Shown: in pieces, positions 1 through 9,186 of the stretch
How the letters are laid out: each line of letters begins with the position of its first letter
Position numbering within the stretch: the first letter of the stretch is position 1
NCBI RefSeq assembly: GCF_001428105.1
Contig: NZ_LMSJ01000054.1
Location: forward strand, 1-64,000
Origin: Paenibacillus sp. Soil766
Lineage (GTDB): Bacteria; Bacillota; Bacilli; Paenibacillales; NBRC-103111
Length of the DNA stretch: 64,000 bases
Direction of reading: 5' to 3'
The notes under the pieces: model-generated
Database searches by the model: none
The model's input: the letters and a program-made list of their open reading frames with translations, nothing else
What the model was told of the DNA's origin: nothing
Made by a program: the position numbers and the translations under genes

Positions 1-82
1 CACCACGCGGACGTTCGCCTGGCAGCATCGCCCATTCGATTCGATCGATCAACCAATCCTTTTGTAAGAAATTCAAGTTCAT
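1..82 (-). CDS. N-terminus of an unidentified protein (runs off the window)
   Basis: Only 27 codons are visible; the gene continues beyond position 1. The protein begins MNLNFLQKDWLIDRIEWAML and is rich in Trp, Ile and acidic residues with no signal peptide, so it is probably cytoplasmic. The start is chosen by an AGGAGG at 91-96, eight bases upstream of the ATG at 82; another ATG at 88 lies only two bases from it. The gene lies on the same strand as the sulfatase locus, but a strong hairpin at 408-446 separates them. I do not recognise the family. Confidence 0.55.
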   Translation of the reverse strand, partial: MNLNFLQKDWLIDRIEWAMLPGERPRG

Positions 83-679
83 CGCCATTTCCTCCTAAAC
101 ATTAGTTAATAAGGGAATACTCCTGCTTGACTGTCTATATGCAGGGTAACTTCCTTGGACATCCACCACCTGAGCAGTTTGCGCTCCAGTTTGGAGCGAA
201 TGCCGTCGTATGCCTCGTTCTCGTAAAGATTCGAAGCTTACTGAATCCCCCACCGTTCACAGAAATATTAGAAAAATTGCAAACAACGGAGTTATTCAAA
301 TTAATATTTTACAATCATGCATTATATTGAATGTTTCCGAGCACGTACAGTATTGATAATGTTCATGACCTAAATTAGACACTCAAATTGAAATATCCTG
401 CCTATTTGAGAAGGCTGCCGTTCAAAATTCTATCGGCAGCCTTCTCTTGATGTCTACTAAGCTATAGTTCACCAATAGGGCAAACGCATCTTTTTATTGA
501 AGACTTCAAATCTTCAAATTAAATGTTGAATTAATCTAATCTATGATAACGGAGTTAGCTGTATTTTCTTTACTAATATTGCTTCCTTCTCTAAATAACA
601 AAACCTCAGTCCAGAAACTATGTGGAATCACGCCATTTTTCACAAGGCTACCATATGAGTGAAGTAGCCTGAACGTTGC
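83..679. other. Intergenic region without a convincing gene
   Basis: About 600 AT-rich bases between the partial gene at the window edge and the broken sulfatase. The only clear structure is the inverted repeat at 408-446. A weaker hairpin (AGGCTAC / GTAGCCT) lies at 645-670 just after the sulfatase stop. A 67-codon open frame at 127-330 on the plus strand has no ribosome site and an unremarkable product, so I do not call it. Confidence 0.6.
408..446 (-). terminator. Hairpin terminator downstream of sulfatase operon
   Basis: A perfect 13-bp stem (GAGAAGGCTGCCG and its complement) encloses a 13-base loop. It lies 230 bp beyond the stop of the last sulfatase on the minus strand and before the next minus-strand gene, fitting the end of the long sulfated-glycan operon. 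The T-tract is weak on both sides, so termination strength is uncertain. Confidence 0.55.
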
Positions 680-2188
680 TCATGCATGCTTCGCTTTAAC
701 TTCTGAATAATTCAACTTCACTGTTACATTCAGAGGAAGGCGGTCCTCCTTCTCCATAGTCCAATACAGCAGCTTACGCTCGAACTCAGACCTAATGCTT
801 GTGAATGTTGGGGCATCGAAGCAATTGTTCAGTTCTTCACGATCGTTCACCAGGTCATAGAGCTCGCAATCACCGTTGGCGTAGATGTTCAGCTTCCATT
901 CCAGCGTGCGAATGCTCTTACCCTTTCCCATCCATGCTTCACGGTAGGCACACCAGACGAAATAGCGGTCATCAAACGGATGTTCCGGACGAACTGTAAT
1001 ATCGGAGACACGCAGTGGCTCTCCTTCCTCGCCGCTCTCGATGACGACATATTCACGTGGTGTGTAGTCCTGACCTTTCAGGTACGGCGCCAAGCTCTTG
1101 CCCTGAGTACCTGGCGGAATCGGGATACCAGCCATATCCAGGAAGGTCGGCATAATATCCACAAGCTCGACCAGTTGCTTCGTTCGCCGTGGCCCCTGAT
1201 AGCCCGGTGCTGCAACAATGAACGGCACATGGGTAAAGGAGTCGTAAAACATATTATGCTTCTGAATCAACATCGCCATGGTCAGACGTAAAAACGATGA
1301 CGGTATTGTCCGTTAAGCCCAGCTCGTCCATCTTCGCGAACACACGGGCGAGTGTATCATCGATGAAGCGAATCATGCCGTATGAATCCCTCGAACCTTA
1401 CGAATCAATTCATCATCCGCTGTATCCATCGCATCCATCAGATAAGCCACCTTCTGCCGTTCCGGCTTCCCTTCAAGGTTGTCCTTGGGTGGAAGCGGTA
1501 CCTCAGCAGGATTAATCATACTCGCATAGGGCTCCGGAGCTTGATACGGCGTATGCGGGTCCGGGAATGACAGCCAGGTGAAGAATGGCTTTTCCGGATC
1601 ACGCTGATTCTCCAAGTAGTCAATCATGGTATCCCCAAGCAGGTAGGTACCGCATTTTTCCGGACGGGCAGGATTCGTGCCGTGCCCCATAGGGCTCACC
1701 CAGCAAGTATGGGACCACTCATGCGCTGCCTTGCTTTCGGGATCATCCCTATAGCCGTCAACCAAATGTCCATGATCAGCCAGTCGGACGTAATCAAATA
1801 CTTGTCTCAATACACTTGCCTTTTCGCGGTCCACAATTTCACCCGGATAGTATGTCTTTGTGTTTTCCATAAAAGCATGATTCTTCCCGATGATAGCCGT
1901 CTGATAACCGTGCTTCTTAAGCACTTCAGGCAGCGTTACCTCCGCAGGATTAATCATCATATGATTAGCTTGGACTCCAATGGTAGATGCATACCTTCCC
2001 GTAAACATCGATGATCTTGACGGGGAACAAGCAGGATAATTGCAGAATGCAAATTCAAAAACAACACCGCGTTCGGCTAAGCTCTCCAGCATCGGCGTCT
2101 TTAAGACGGAGTTTCCGTATAGACTGAGTGTTTCCTCCGTTTGCTGGTCCGTCTGGATGAGAAGTAAATTGGGCCGGCTGTCCATCAT
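680..2188 (-). pseudogene. S1-family sulfatase interrupted by two compensating frameshifts
   Basis: Two open pieces, 1373-2188 (271 codons) and 680-1279 (199 codons), are the N- and C-terminal parts of one type I sulfatase. The N-terminal piece has the metal residues near TDQQ and the CSPSR signature, whose Cys54 would become formylglycine. The missing centre is encoded between them in another frame (MIRFIDDTLARVFAKM, then VIVFTSDHGD), so about 35 codons are out of phase. The first shift, near 1375-1385, looks like loss of one base; the second, near 1278, like loss of two. The frame is therefore restored, and both outer pieces share the same phase. The gene starts at ATGATG after AGGAGG, overlapping the GH43 open frame upstream. 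No signal peptide is seen. Either the gene is newly inactivated or the bases are sequencing errors. Confidence 0.8.
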
Positions 2189-3435
2189 GATCCTCCTTTG
2201 TAGCCACTGGATCGCGAGGGTGCTGGCTGTTCGGTATTTGTCGGTCCATGTACCTCGATCGAGCCGTCTTCAAGAAAGCTCATACGATCCAGGCACACTT
2301 GACGATTACCGCCGCCCTCCTGAGGATCGGTGTGTGTTTGGTAAATAATAAACAACTCCGTACCGTCTGGAGATTTGGTTACACTATGGTGACCTAGGCC
2401 GGAAATATCTGGTCTATCCGAAAATAAAATAGGATTATGCTCATATTTCTCAAACGTGCCAAGCGGCTGCTTCGAAATCACATAACCGACGGAATAGTCT
2501 CGGTGGGCAAAACAGTTTGCCGAGTACATTAAATAGTAGAGACCATTGCACTTCACAACGAAGGGTCCTTCATTCCAGCGAAATTCGTTTCCGGATTTGA
2601 GTTCCCATTGCTGATCCGGTTTGAGCAGTAATTGACCCTCCGATTTCACTGTCAGAAGATCTGAATTCAGCTCCATGCCATAGATGTGGCTTTCTTTTCG
2701 TCCGTCGACCACATTCTCCGAGCAGTCATGGGAGTAATACAGGAAAACTCGTCCGTCCTCTTCAAGCATCACATGAGCATCAATGGCCGCATATCCGAAA
2801 TCGAACATAGGCTGATCGAATGCGTCCACGAACGGTCCAACCGGACTGTCGTTTACGGCAACACCAATGCGCAGGCTGTCCTTTTCTAGCCAACGGGCCG
2901 TGTAGTACATGTAGTATTTGCCTTCGAACTCAACTACCTCGGGAGCCCAGAACTGCTTATAGCCCCACGCCTTGGTGTTTTTGCTCTTCTCATATACGAA
3001 ACCCTCCTCTTTCCAATCGAGGGAATTGAAATAATTACTGTGAATATCTTGCAGGACGTCCTGGACTATTCGGTCGTCCTTATCCCCATCAGTAAGAGCT
3101 GGTTCCGAAGCACGGAGCGCATTTGCATGGTAAGACAGCAGCAGCGTCTCCAGCTCATTACGCAACAGATCTTCCGAAAATTCATTCAGCCGCTCCTGCT
3201 GACCTTCTTCCTCCAATTGCAGCGATGACGCTTTGGCTCTACGGAGATGAGTCCAGCATAACCGCGATTTCAAAATTTGATTTGGACGCTGCTTGTACGC
3301 ATGCTGATGCAAATATTGGCAGTGGATTCTGGATGCGCTTATAACTTCAGTCCAATCGGTACATGAACCAAAATTGCGCGGTCCCGCCGGGGACCCCTCC
3401 GTCGGTATCATCCCACATCCGTGTCCATGTCCCAT
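2185..3435 (-). pseudogene. GH43 glycosidase 3' portion inside a chimeric open frame
   Basis: From about 3018 down to 2185 the 416-codon frame encodes most of a GH43 five-bladed propeller: FWAPEVVEF, the pKa-modulator Asp219 in IDAHVML, the general acid Glu289 in WNEGPF, and the metal-associated His in GHHSV. The first blade with the general-base Asp is missing here; it lies about 850 bp upstream (3840-3993). The first 138 codons of this frame are unrelated to GH43, and part of them resembles an AraC regulator. GH43 enzymes act on arabinan, xylan or galactan side chains. The frame's 3' end overlaps the sulfatase start by 4 bp. No plausible ribosome site precedes the GH43-like part, so it is probably not made as an active enzyme. 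Confidence 0.7.
3022..3195 (-). pseudogene. Fragment resembling the pre-HTH part of an AraC-type regulator
   Basis: In the frame of the chimeric GH43 piece, about 57 residues (RLNEFSEDLLRNELETLLLS... ending VLQDIHSNYFNSL) look like the helical linker and first helix of an AraC-family DNA-binding domain. That domain usually reads like 'vl.yIhenY...LtL' at this point. The resemblance stops exactly where GH43 sequence (DWKEEGF) begins, suggesting a deletion or recombination joint at about 3018-3021. This is recalled family resemblance only and needs a profile search. Confidence 0.35.
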
Positions 3436-3657
3436 CGGCTATACCTGCGCCGTTCATATCAAGCGCCTTTCCCCCGCTTGGGTTGACGAGCTTATATTCG
3501 GCTCCCGACTTGATCAAGAATGTGTTACTGCCCGACATCTCGATTTAATCGATCTCGAGGGCATGTTTAACCTTCGTGAATTCGATGACGTTGTTGTAGC
3601 CCTTTTTCAGATACACGGTAACTGGCTGTGAAAGTTGCCGAAAGCGCTTTCTTTAAG
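3347..3657 (-). pseudogene. Relic of a carbohydrate-binding protein tail (CBM6/35-like plus ricin-type)
   Basis: One reading frame encodes the end of a CBM6/35-like module (VTVYLKKGYNNVIEF, then ALEID) followed by a ricin-type beta-trefoil segment (YKLVNPSGGKALDMNGAG, then AQFWF). A TAA at 3545-3547 replaces the Tyr usually found in the ALEIDYIEI ending of such modules; the frame then continues (IEMSGSNTF) straight into the lectin segment. A second in-frame stop lies at 3661-3663. This is therefore the degraded C-terminus of a secreted glycan-active protein with no catalytic domain left, now lodged inside the split GH43 gene. Confidence 0.65.
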
Positions 3658-3839
3658 CGGTTAAACAAGCCGAAATTGAACTGATTTCGACGGTCGAATT
3701 CACTTTTGACAATGGGGCGCGAATGAAAAAAAAACGACCGAATGATAGCCCAACTGGGGTATGGTCACCTTTCCTTTAATGCCGGCCAAAATATACTTTG
3801 CCTCGATTGCGATTGATCGGCTGATGCTTGTTTTTGAAA

Positions 3840-3993
3840 TCTATCTTGAACATATAAAAGATGAATTAAAAAGCCCTGCTCGATCGCTGATGTCGGATAA
3901 CAGCAATTTGCCGTCGGAAGCTTTCAAAATATAAGGATCGCCGATTTTTTGAATGGGAAGCGGATTTTTGTAATGATCCGTGCTTACGGGCAT
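3840..3993 (-). pseudogene. GH43 5' fragment carrying the general-base Asp
   Basis: Starting at ATG 3993, 47 bp downstream of the preceding sulfatase stop, the frame encodes MPVSTDHYKNPLPIQKIGDP followed by YILKASDGK. This is a classic GH43 first blade, with Asp19 as the likely general base. After DGK the phase shifts, and another frame continues as CCYPTSAIEQGF, again GH43-like, before similarity ends near 3850. The remainder of the enzyme resumes at about 3018. The fragment thus documents both a frameshift and a large insertion in one gene. A weak AGAGAG ribosome site precedes the ATG. Confidence 0.65.
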
Positions 3994-4040
3994 GCCTGGT
4001 TTCTCTCTTTTGCTAGGACTGATTAGTTGGTGGGGCCGAA

Positions 4041-5477
4041 TTACCACGGTGCAACCTTTTCCGGGAGAGGATCGACGGTTTCCGCCATCCGGTGGCAAAG
4101 CCGTTCCATCATCCGAAGCTTCAACGCCGCATGCTCGGCCGCATGCCATAAATTGACGGACTCGTTCGGATCATTCGCCAGATCGTACAGCTCTCCGTCA
4201 TCCCGCGTATTGTAGAGGATGATTTTGCTGTCGCGGTCCCGAACCATCACGCTGTATCCGAGATTGTACTTCCCGGGAATCGTCTCGTAATTCTCGCAGT
4301 ATACGTCCTCGCGGTGCTCGCCGGTCTCGCCGGTCAACAGCTTCATGAGTGACTTACCCTGCATGCCGGGATACAACTCGACACCGGCCGCTTCCAGGAA
4401 CGTCTGCGCCAGATCGACCAGCTCGACGAGTGCGGGAACACGATTCTTTTCCCGGAACCGCCCCGGCCACGATACGATCAGCGGCACATGCACGGAAGGC
4501 TCGTAGAAATGCGGCCCCTTCAAATAGACCCCGTGATCACCCAGCAGCTCGCCGTGGTCGGACATGAACACGATGATCGTGTTATCCAGCTGTCCGGTCC
4601 GTTCCAGCGCGTCGATCATTTTCCCCACCTGCTCGTCGATCAGATCCACCATCGCCCAATATGCCGCGGTTAAATACCGGTGATCCGAGTCTGTCATTTT
4701 GACGAAAGGATACAGCTTCGGATTGCCGTAGGCTCCCTGATGGTCCTTGCGTTGATAACTCGTTTTTGAATCCGGCTCCCCGTCGGCGTAATTCGGAAGC
4801 GCGATATCGTCCAGCTTGTCTAAATACTTGCGCAAATGGCTTTCCGGCGGATCGAACGGATGGTGCGGAGCAAAGATGTTGGCCGAAAACAGCCAAGGCT
4901 GCTCCTTGCCGGTATGAGCTTCCATGAATTGAATCGCCTTCTCGGCGCACCACGCCGCTTGATGGTCTTCGACGTCCGGGCCGTAGACGACATATTCGCA
5001 GCCTTCCACCGGCCTCGTTTCGAATGTTTTCCCTTTGGCCCTCAGCCAGTTGCTGTATTCGTTGGAAGGCCAGTCGTCCTTAGGATGATGGGACCAGTGA
5101 AACATATCGTACCCGTCGTCGATTCGCCGTTCCGTTCCGTGGCAAACCTCAGGATGACAGGCGGACAAGTGCAATTTTCCGGCAAGCCCGCACGTATATC
5201 CGGCGTCATGCAAAATTGAGGTGACCAGCCTTTCATCGTCAGGAATATTTTGTCCGTTTTTGCGAAGGCGGACGGTTCTCGGATAGCGGCCGGTCAAAAA
5301 GCTTCCCCGGCTCGGCGCGCATACCGACGATTGGCAAAATGCGTTTTCGAACAGCGTCCCCCGTTCGGCCAAACGGTCGATGTTCGGCGTGCTGACATAC
5401 GGATTGCCGTAGCATCCGAGCGAGTCAAAACGCTGCTGATCGGTGCATATCCATAAAATGTTCGGTTTGGTACTCAT
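4041..5477 (-). CDS. S1-family sulfatase, cytoplasmic
   Basis: A 478-residue type I sulfatase that hydrolyses sulfate esters, probably on an imported oligosaccharide. Metal residues lie in ICTDQQ (Asp13), the formylglycine signature is CAPSR with Cys53, and the later metal/catalytic motif SDHGELLGDHG is complete. Length is typical for the family. There is no signal peptide, so it acts in the cytoplasm. GGGAGG lies 11 bases before the ATG. It sits between the glutaminase-A-like gene and the disrupted GH43, with short gaps, as part of the minus-strand operon. Cys-type sulfatases need a maturation enzyme (FGE or anSME); none is visible in this window. The exact sulfated sugar cannot be told from sequence. 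Confidence 0.9.
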   Translation of the reverse strand: MSTKPNILWICTDQQRFDSLGCYGNPYVSTPNIDRLAERGTLFENAFCQSSVCAPSRGSFLTGRYPRTVRLRKNGQNIPDDERLVTSILHDAGYTCGLAGKLHLSACHPEVCHGTERRIDDGYDMFHWSHHPKDDWPSNEYSNWLRAKGKTFETRPVEGCEYVVYGPDVEDHQAAWCAEKAIQFMEAHTGKEQPWLFSANIFAPHHPFDPPESHLRKYLDKLDDIALPNYADGEPDSKTSYQRKDHQGAYGNPKLYPFVKMTDSDHRYLTAAYWAMVDLIDEQVGKMIDALERTGQLDNTIIVFMSDHGELLGDHGVYLKGPHFYEPSVHVPLIVSWPGRFREKNRVPALVELVDLAQTFLEAAGVELYPGMQGKSLMKLLTGETGEHREDVYCENYETIPGKYNLGYSVMVRDRDSKIILYNTRDDGELYDLANDPNESVNLWHAAEHAALKLRMMERLCHRMAETVDPLPEKVAPW

Positions 5478-5596
5478 AGTGCTGTTAGCCTCCCAAAAAG
5501 TAGTTGTAGCTGTTAAATCTGACCCAGCAGTAAATGTCCTTCACGCTTTCCGTTATAAACAATCGGGATAAATACGACGGAGGCAGGTTTAAAAGC

Positions 5597-7639
5597 CTAG
5601 CCGTTACGATTTTTCCAGCTGCTATCCTTCATTAGACGAATGAATAATCCACCCACAACCGTCCGATTCACAAATGCCTGGTAAGTTCCGTCAATCGTAT
5701 AATACCAGTCGGTAAGAGGAACCCGGCTGCGTGATTCGTTAAGGAAGTGCCATACCGGCTCGATGAGCCGCACGAATTCGTCTTTCTCTTCCGCAAGAGA
5801 TGCCGCCCATACGAGCCAGTCCACCTTGGTATACGTCTTACGGCTGTCGAGAGGCGTACCGTACCTGTTCTGTTTCTTTTGGTAGTATCTAGTTTCTTTG
5901 GATGCTACTTCCTTCGGAAACAAGTTAAGATCGAACAGCGTGTCCCAAACCAGGTTATATTTCAAGCTCCAGCTGCCCGGCGAATCGAACGTTAATCGGT
6001 AATGATCACCATCGTCCGCCATCTTCACCCACTCGGCTGCCATTGTCTTAGCGGTTTGTAAATACCGTACAGCAGTGTCTGCTTGACCGAGCATGTTGCA
6101 TAGCAGCGAATATCCGCCGATCCCTTCGATCGCTTTGATGGACAGGTTCGTATTGTGCGCCAGATGACCGGCAAAGTCGTCCGTACACAGCTGGTTCCCC
6201 GGATCCAGCCCGAATTCGACCAGGTAGTCGGCCCATTGGGTCAGGAGCGCCCAATTTTGTCGGGCGAAATCGCCATCGCCTTCCGCTAAGCATATTGCAG
6301 CGGTCATAATGAGCATGTTTCCGCATTCTTCAACCGGCATTTGCCTTTCGATACTTTTACCATAAATTTGACCGTTCGCGATCGGATACCTTCCTACGTC
6401 ATGCGGTGCAAATTCATATGGCCAGTCTTCGGAGACGGCATATTTAAATATCGGGCGGAGCATGCCTTTTACAAGCTCAGGGTTGTAGAGCAAGAACAAC
6501 GGGACGGATGGGTAGCTGACATCGACCGTTCCAATACAGCCGTTGCTGTCGCATTCCTTCGAGAAGAATAAAATATTCCCTTCCTCGTCCTCCACCAGCT
6601 TGTGTGCGGCAATCGCCTGCCTGTAGGCAAGACTGAGAACATCCGCATATTTGCTGCCGCCGACCGCGGTGGCATCCTTAATAAGCTGCTCATTGAACTT
6701 GCGGCACAATTCCATAATTTGCGGATATTCATCGACGGCCGCACGGATCGCCTCTTCAATAGAAACATGGAATTTATGCCAATAGCCCGGGAGCATCTTA
6801 TGGAAATACTCGATCGAAAATACATCGTCGTAGGCTAACGCAACAAACCGGGAAACAGCGGTCCCGCCTATCTGACCTAACGACAAGCAGCAAGCCATCA
6901 TAGGAGTACGTTCCTCTACCGGACGCGGCATATCCTCATCGTCTTCCATCCGCTCAAAACGCCCCGTCTGGGCAAATTGTTTACGGTAGCTGACCGGTGC
7001 GATTACCGTATCGTTACGGTCGCACTCGGGAACCGCCAAATAAAAATAGCCCCAATCGATTCTCGTCCTATCACCTTTGCGGCCCAGCACGTTCTGCTTT
7101 ACCGTGCCCATGCGCATCGATTGAATGTCATCGCGAACTTCGACGCGACTCCACTCGATTTCCTGAACCGCCGTGTGCACGCACCATTCTCCGGTAGCAT
7201 CGAAGTAAATTTGCACATCGTGCGTTTTCCCGTCGTTGGCAGCCGCTTCGAAAGTAACGTACGATACAGGCCTTGATAAAATATCGAGCCGATCCAGAAG
7301 CAGTGGCGAGGTGAAATCCAATGTCAATGTAATTCCGGCCGCTTCGAAGGTGTATTGGGTGGACGTCGGTTTCACGACAAGGGAAACCTGCTTCATGACG
7401 GCAGGCTCACTGAAGAAATCGTAATTGTCCTCATCGTAACTCAATTTCCCCATAAACCTGTAGACGGTGCCGTCGATGACAGCCATGCCGACCATGCCGT
7501 GCCTTTCTTCTTGGTCATGCCGTCTGGCCGTCCAATGTTTCGTATTTTCCTCGTGCAGCAAATTTCGTGTGGACCAAACGCTGAAATATGGATCTATAGT
7601 GACAAGAGGGACCGCCGGCGGCCTTAACTGAGTATTCAT
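5597..7639 (-). CDS. Glutaminase-A-like protein (DUF4964/DUF5127/DUF4965/DUF1793 type)
   Basis: About 680 residues beginning MNTQLRPPAVPLVTIDPYFS, the hallmark of the family named after fungal glutaminase A. It has an N-terminal beta-sandwich and a C-terminal alpha/alpha toroid (DVSYPSVPLFLLYNPELV, then NTNLSIKAIEGIGGY near residues 390-550). The toroid fold is shared with many glycoside hydrolases, and its position among sulfatases and a sugar importer suggests a carbohydrate role rather than glutamine hydrolysis; that is inference. No signal peptide is visible, unlike many relatives. A further ATG at 7657 is in frame, but neither start has a strong ribosome site; I prefer 7639 because homologues begin there. 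Confidence 0.7.
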   Translation of the reverse strand: MNTQLRPPAVPLVTIDPYFSVWSTRNLLHEENTKHWTARRHDQEERHGMVGMAVIDGTVYRFMGKLSYDEDNYDFFSEPAVMKQVSLVVKPTSTQYTFEAAGITLTLDFTSPLLLDRLDILSRPVSYVTFEAAANDGKTHDVQIYFDATGEWCVHTAVQEIEWSRVEVRDDIQSMRMGTVKQNVLGRKGDRTRIDWGYFYLAVPECDRNDTVIAPVSYRKQFAQTGRFERMEDDEDMPRPVEERTPMMACCLSLGQIGGTAVSRFVALAYDDVFSIEYFHKMLPGYWHKFHVSIEEAIRAAVDEYPQIMELCRKFNEQLIKDATAVGGSKYADVLSLAYRQAIAAHKLVEDEEGNILFFSKECDSNGCIGTVDVSYPSVPLFLLYNPELVKGMLRPIFKYAVSEDWPYEFAPHDVGRYPIANGQIYGKSIERQMPVEECGNMLIMTAAICLAEGDGDFARQNWALLTQWADYLVEFGLDPGNQLCTDDFAGHLAHNTNLSIKAIEGIGGYSLLCNMLGQADTAVRYLQTAKTMAAEWVKMADDGDHYRLTFDSPGSWSLKYNLVWDTLFDLNLFPKEVASKETRYYQKKQNRYGTPLDSRKTYTKVDWLVWAASLAEEKDEFVRLIEPVWHFLNESRSRVPLTDWYYTIDGTYQAFVNRTVVGGLFIRLMKDSSWKNRNG

Positions 7640-7704
7640 GATCGAACCCACATCCATTTCTAGTAGTAATTGCTTGATTCTGATTTATTGTCTATTGTCT
7701 ATTG

Positions 7705-9099
7705 TCAATTACTGTTTCCGGATTGCTTTACCGCATTTACGCTCTCAAGCCATGACTTTAAGTTCTCGTCCAGCTTATGTGTAAGCTCCGGCTCGCTCCG
7801 GCTCTGATCGACAGATTCGGCTTCATCATTGCTAAGGTTGTACAGCTCCTTGCTCTCATCATCGAAGAACGAAATAAACTTCCAATCGCCTGTTCGATTA
7901 GCTGCCGATGACCGCCCTCCCAGGAAATGCGGTTTGTCCAGCGGATAGTGCCAGTAAAATGAGCGATCAACCAAATCAGCCGGTATTTCGGCACCTTCCT
8001 CCAGCCCGTGCATCAGAGGAGTAATCGATACGCCATCCACGATATGATGCTCCGGAATTTGGTAGCTAATTATTTCGGCAAAGGTTGGATAAAAATCCAT
8101 ATTAATAGTTGGGACGTGGCATTCCGTTCCCTTGGCCACCATTTGCGGCCAGCTCATCGCCAGCGGGATCCGCAAGCCGCCTTCGTAGGTCGTCGACTTG
8201 CCCTCGCGAAGGTGACCGTTCCTTGTAACCCTCGTCTCACCTCCGTTATCACTGGTAAAAATAATCAGCGTATTTTGATCCAAACCAAGCTCCTCAAGTG
8301 TTTTCCGAATCATGCCTACTCCGTCGTCAACGCTTTTGAGCATGGCGGCCAGGATCGGATTATGGTACTTGATCCAAGCCAGATCATCGGAGCTGGTTAA
8401 GCCTGCTTTTTCTGCAAAATATCGGACATCCTCCGGTTTCCCGACCAAAGCGGTATGAACGGCATAATGACTTAAATACAAGAAGAACGGACGATCCGCA
8501 TTCCGGCGAATGAACCGGACGGCTTCTTCGTTCATCCGATCCACCAAGTACTCCTCTTCTTTGCCGTCAAGCGGCTGAATGGCAGGGTCAACCAGCTTGT
8601 ACGGCCAAAAATAACTGCCACTGCCGATTCCGACCTGCTCGGAAACGATGGATTCATTAAACCCGTATTTCGTAGGACCGAATTTCACGCCATTCTGATC
8701 GTAGCCGGAAAGATGCCATTTCCCAATAATCCCAGTATGATAGGATTGCTGCTTGAACATATCCGCCAGTGTGACCATACTCGGATCGAGCCGGAATTCG
8801 GTATCCTCCGGCAGCTCGTTGTCCGCGAACGAATTCGGATTCAGCGGCAAATGCCACTCCGTATCCGGTCTTAAGTAGTCCGTAATTCCGTTGCGCGGAG
8901 GAGCTTGACCCGTCATTAACGCGGCTCTGGACGGACTGCACACGGTTGAGCTCGCATACGCTGTCGTGAACCGTATGCCGCCCGTGGCAAGCGCGTCAAT
9001 ATTCGGCGTTTCATTAAAGGTGTTTCCGTAGCAGCCCAGCTCCCCCCATCCTAAATCATCTACTAAAATAAAGATGACGTTCGGCTTATTCTGACTCAT
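7705..9099 (-). CDS. S1-family arylsulfatase, cytoplasmic
   Basis: A 464-residue type I sulfatase of the arylsulfatase-A style: ILVDDLGWGELGCYGN with metal Asp14/Asp15, CSPSR with the modifiable Cys54, GKWHL, and TSDNGGE near residue 275. It removes sulfate groups from an imported glycan fragment or related ester. No secretion signal is present. AAAGGAG lies eight bases before the ATG. It is the first enzyme gene after the importer in the operon, 87 bp downstream of the binding-protein gene. It is clearly diverged from the other two sulfatases here, so the three probably attack different positions or linkages. Confidence 0.9.
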   Translation of the reverse strand: MSQNKPNVIFILVDDLGWGELGCYGNTFNETPNIDALATGGIRFTTAYASSTVCSPSRAALMTGQAPPRNGITDYLRPDTEWHLPLNPNSFADNELPEDTEFRLDPSMVTLADMFKQQSYHTGIIGKWHLSGYDQNGVKFGPTKYGFNESIVSEQVGIGSGSYFWPYKLVDPAIQPLDGKEEEYLVDRMNEEAVRFIRRNADRPFFLYLSHYAVHTALVGKPEDVRYFAEKAGLTSSDDLAWIKYHNPILAAMLKSVDDGVGMIRKTLEELGLDQNTLIIFTSDNGGETRVTRNGHLREGKSTTYEGGLRIPLAMSWPQMVAKGTECHVPTINMDFYPTFAEIISYQIPEHHIVDGVSITPLMHGLEEGAEIPADLVDRSFYWHYPLDKPHFLGGRSSAANRTGDWKFISFFDDESKELYNLSNDEAESVDQSRSEPELTHKLDENLKSWLESVNAVKQSGNSN

Positions 9100-9186
9100 G
9101 ACTTCTACTCCTTTCGCTTATAAAGGGATTTGCATCCAGTTTCGGCTTACGTGTTGCAGAAAAGAGCCCCGCAGGGCTCATCTTCA

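Noticed and set aside
127-330. 67-codon plus-strand open frame
   Set aside because: No ribosome site, no recognisable product and no conserved-looking composition.
3640-3651. GAAAGCGCTTTC as a cre operator
   Set aside because: The palindrome lies inside the relic CBM coding frame (encoding Glu-Ser-Ala-Phe), with no promoter elements next to it.
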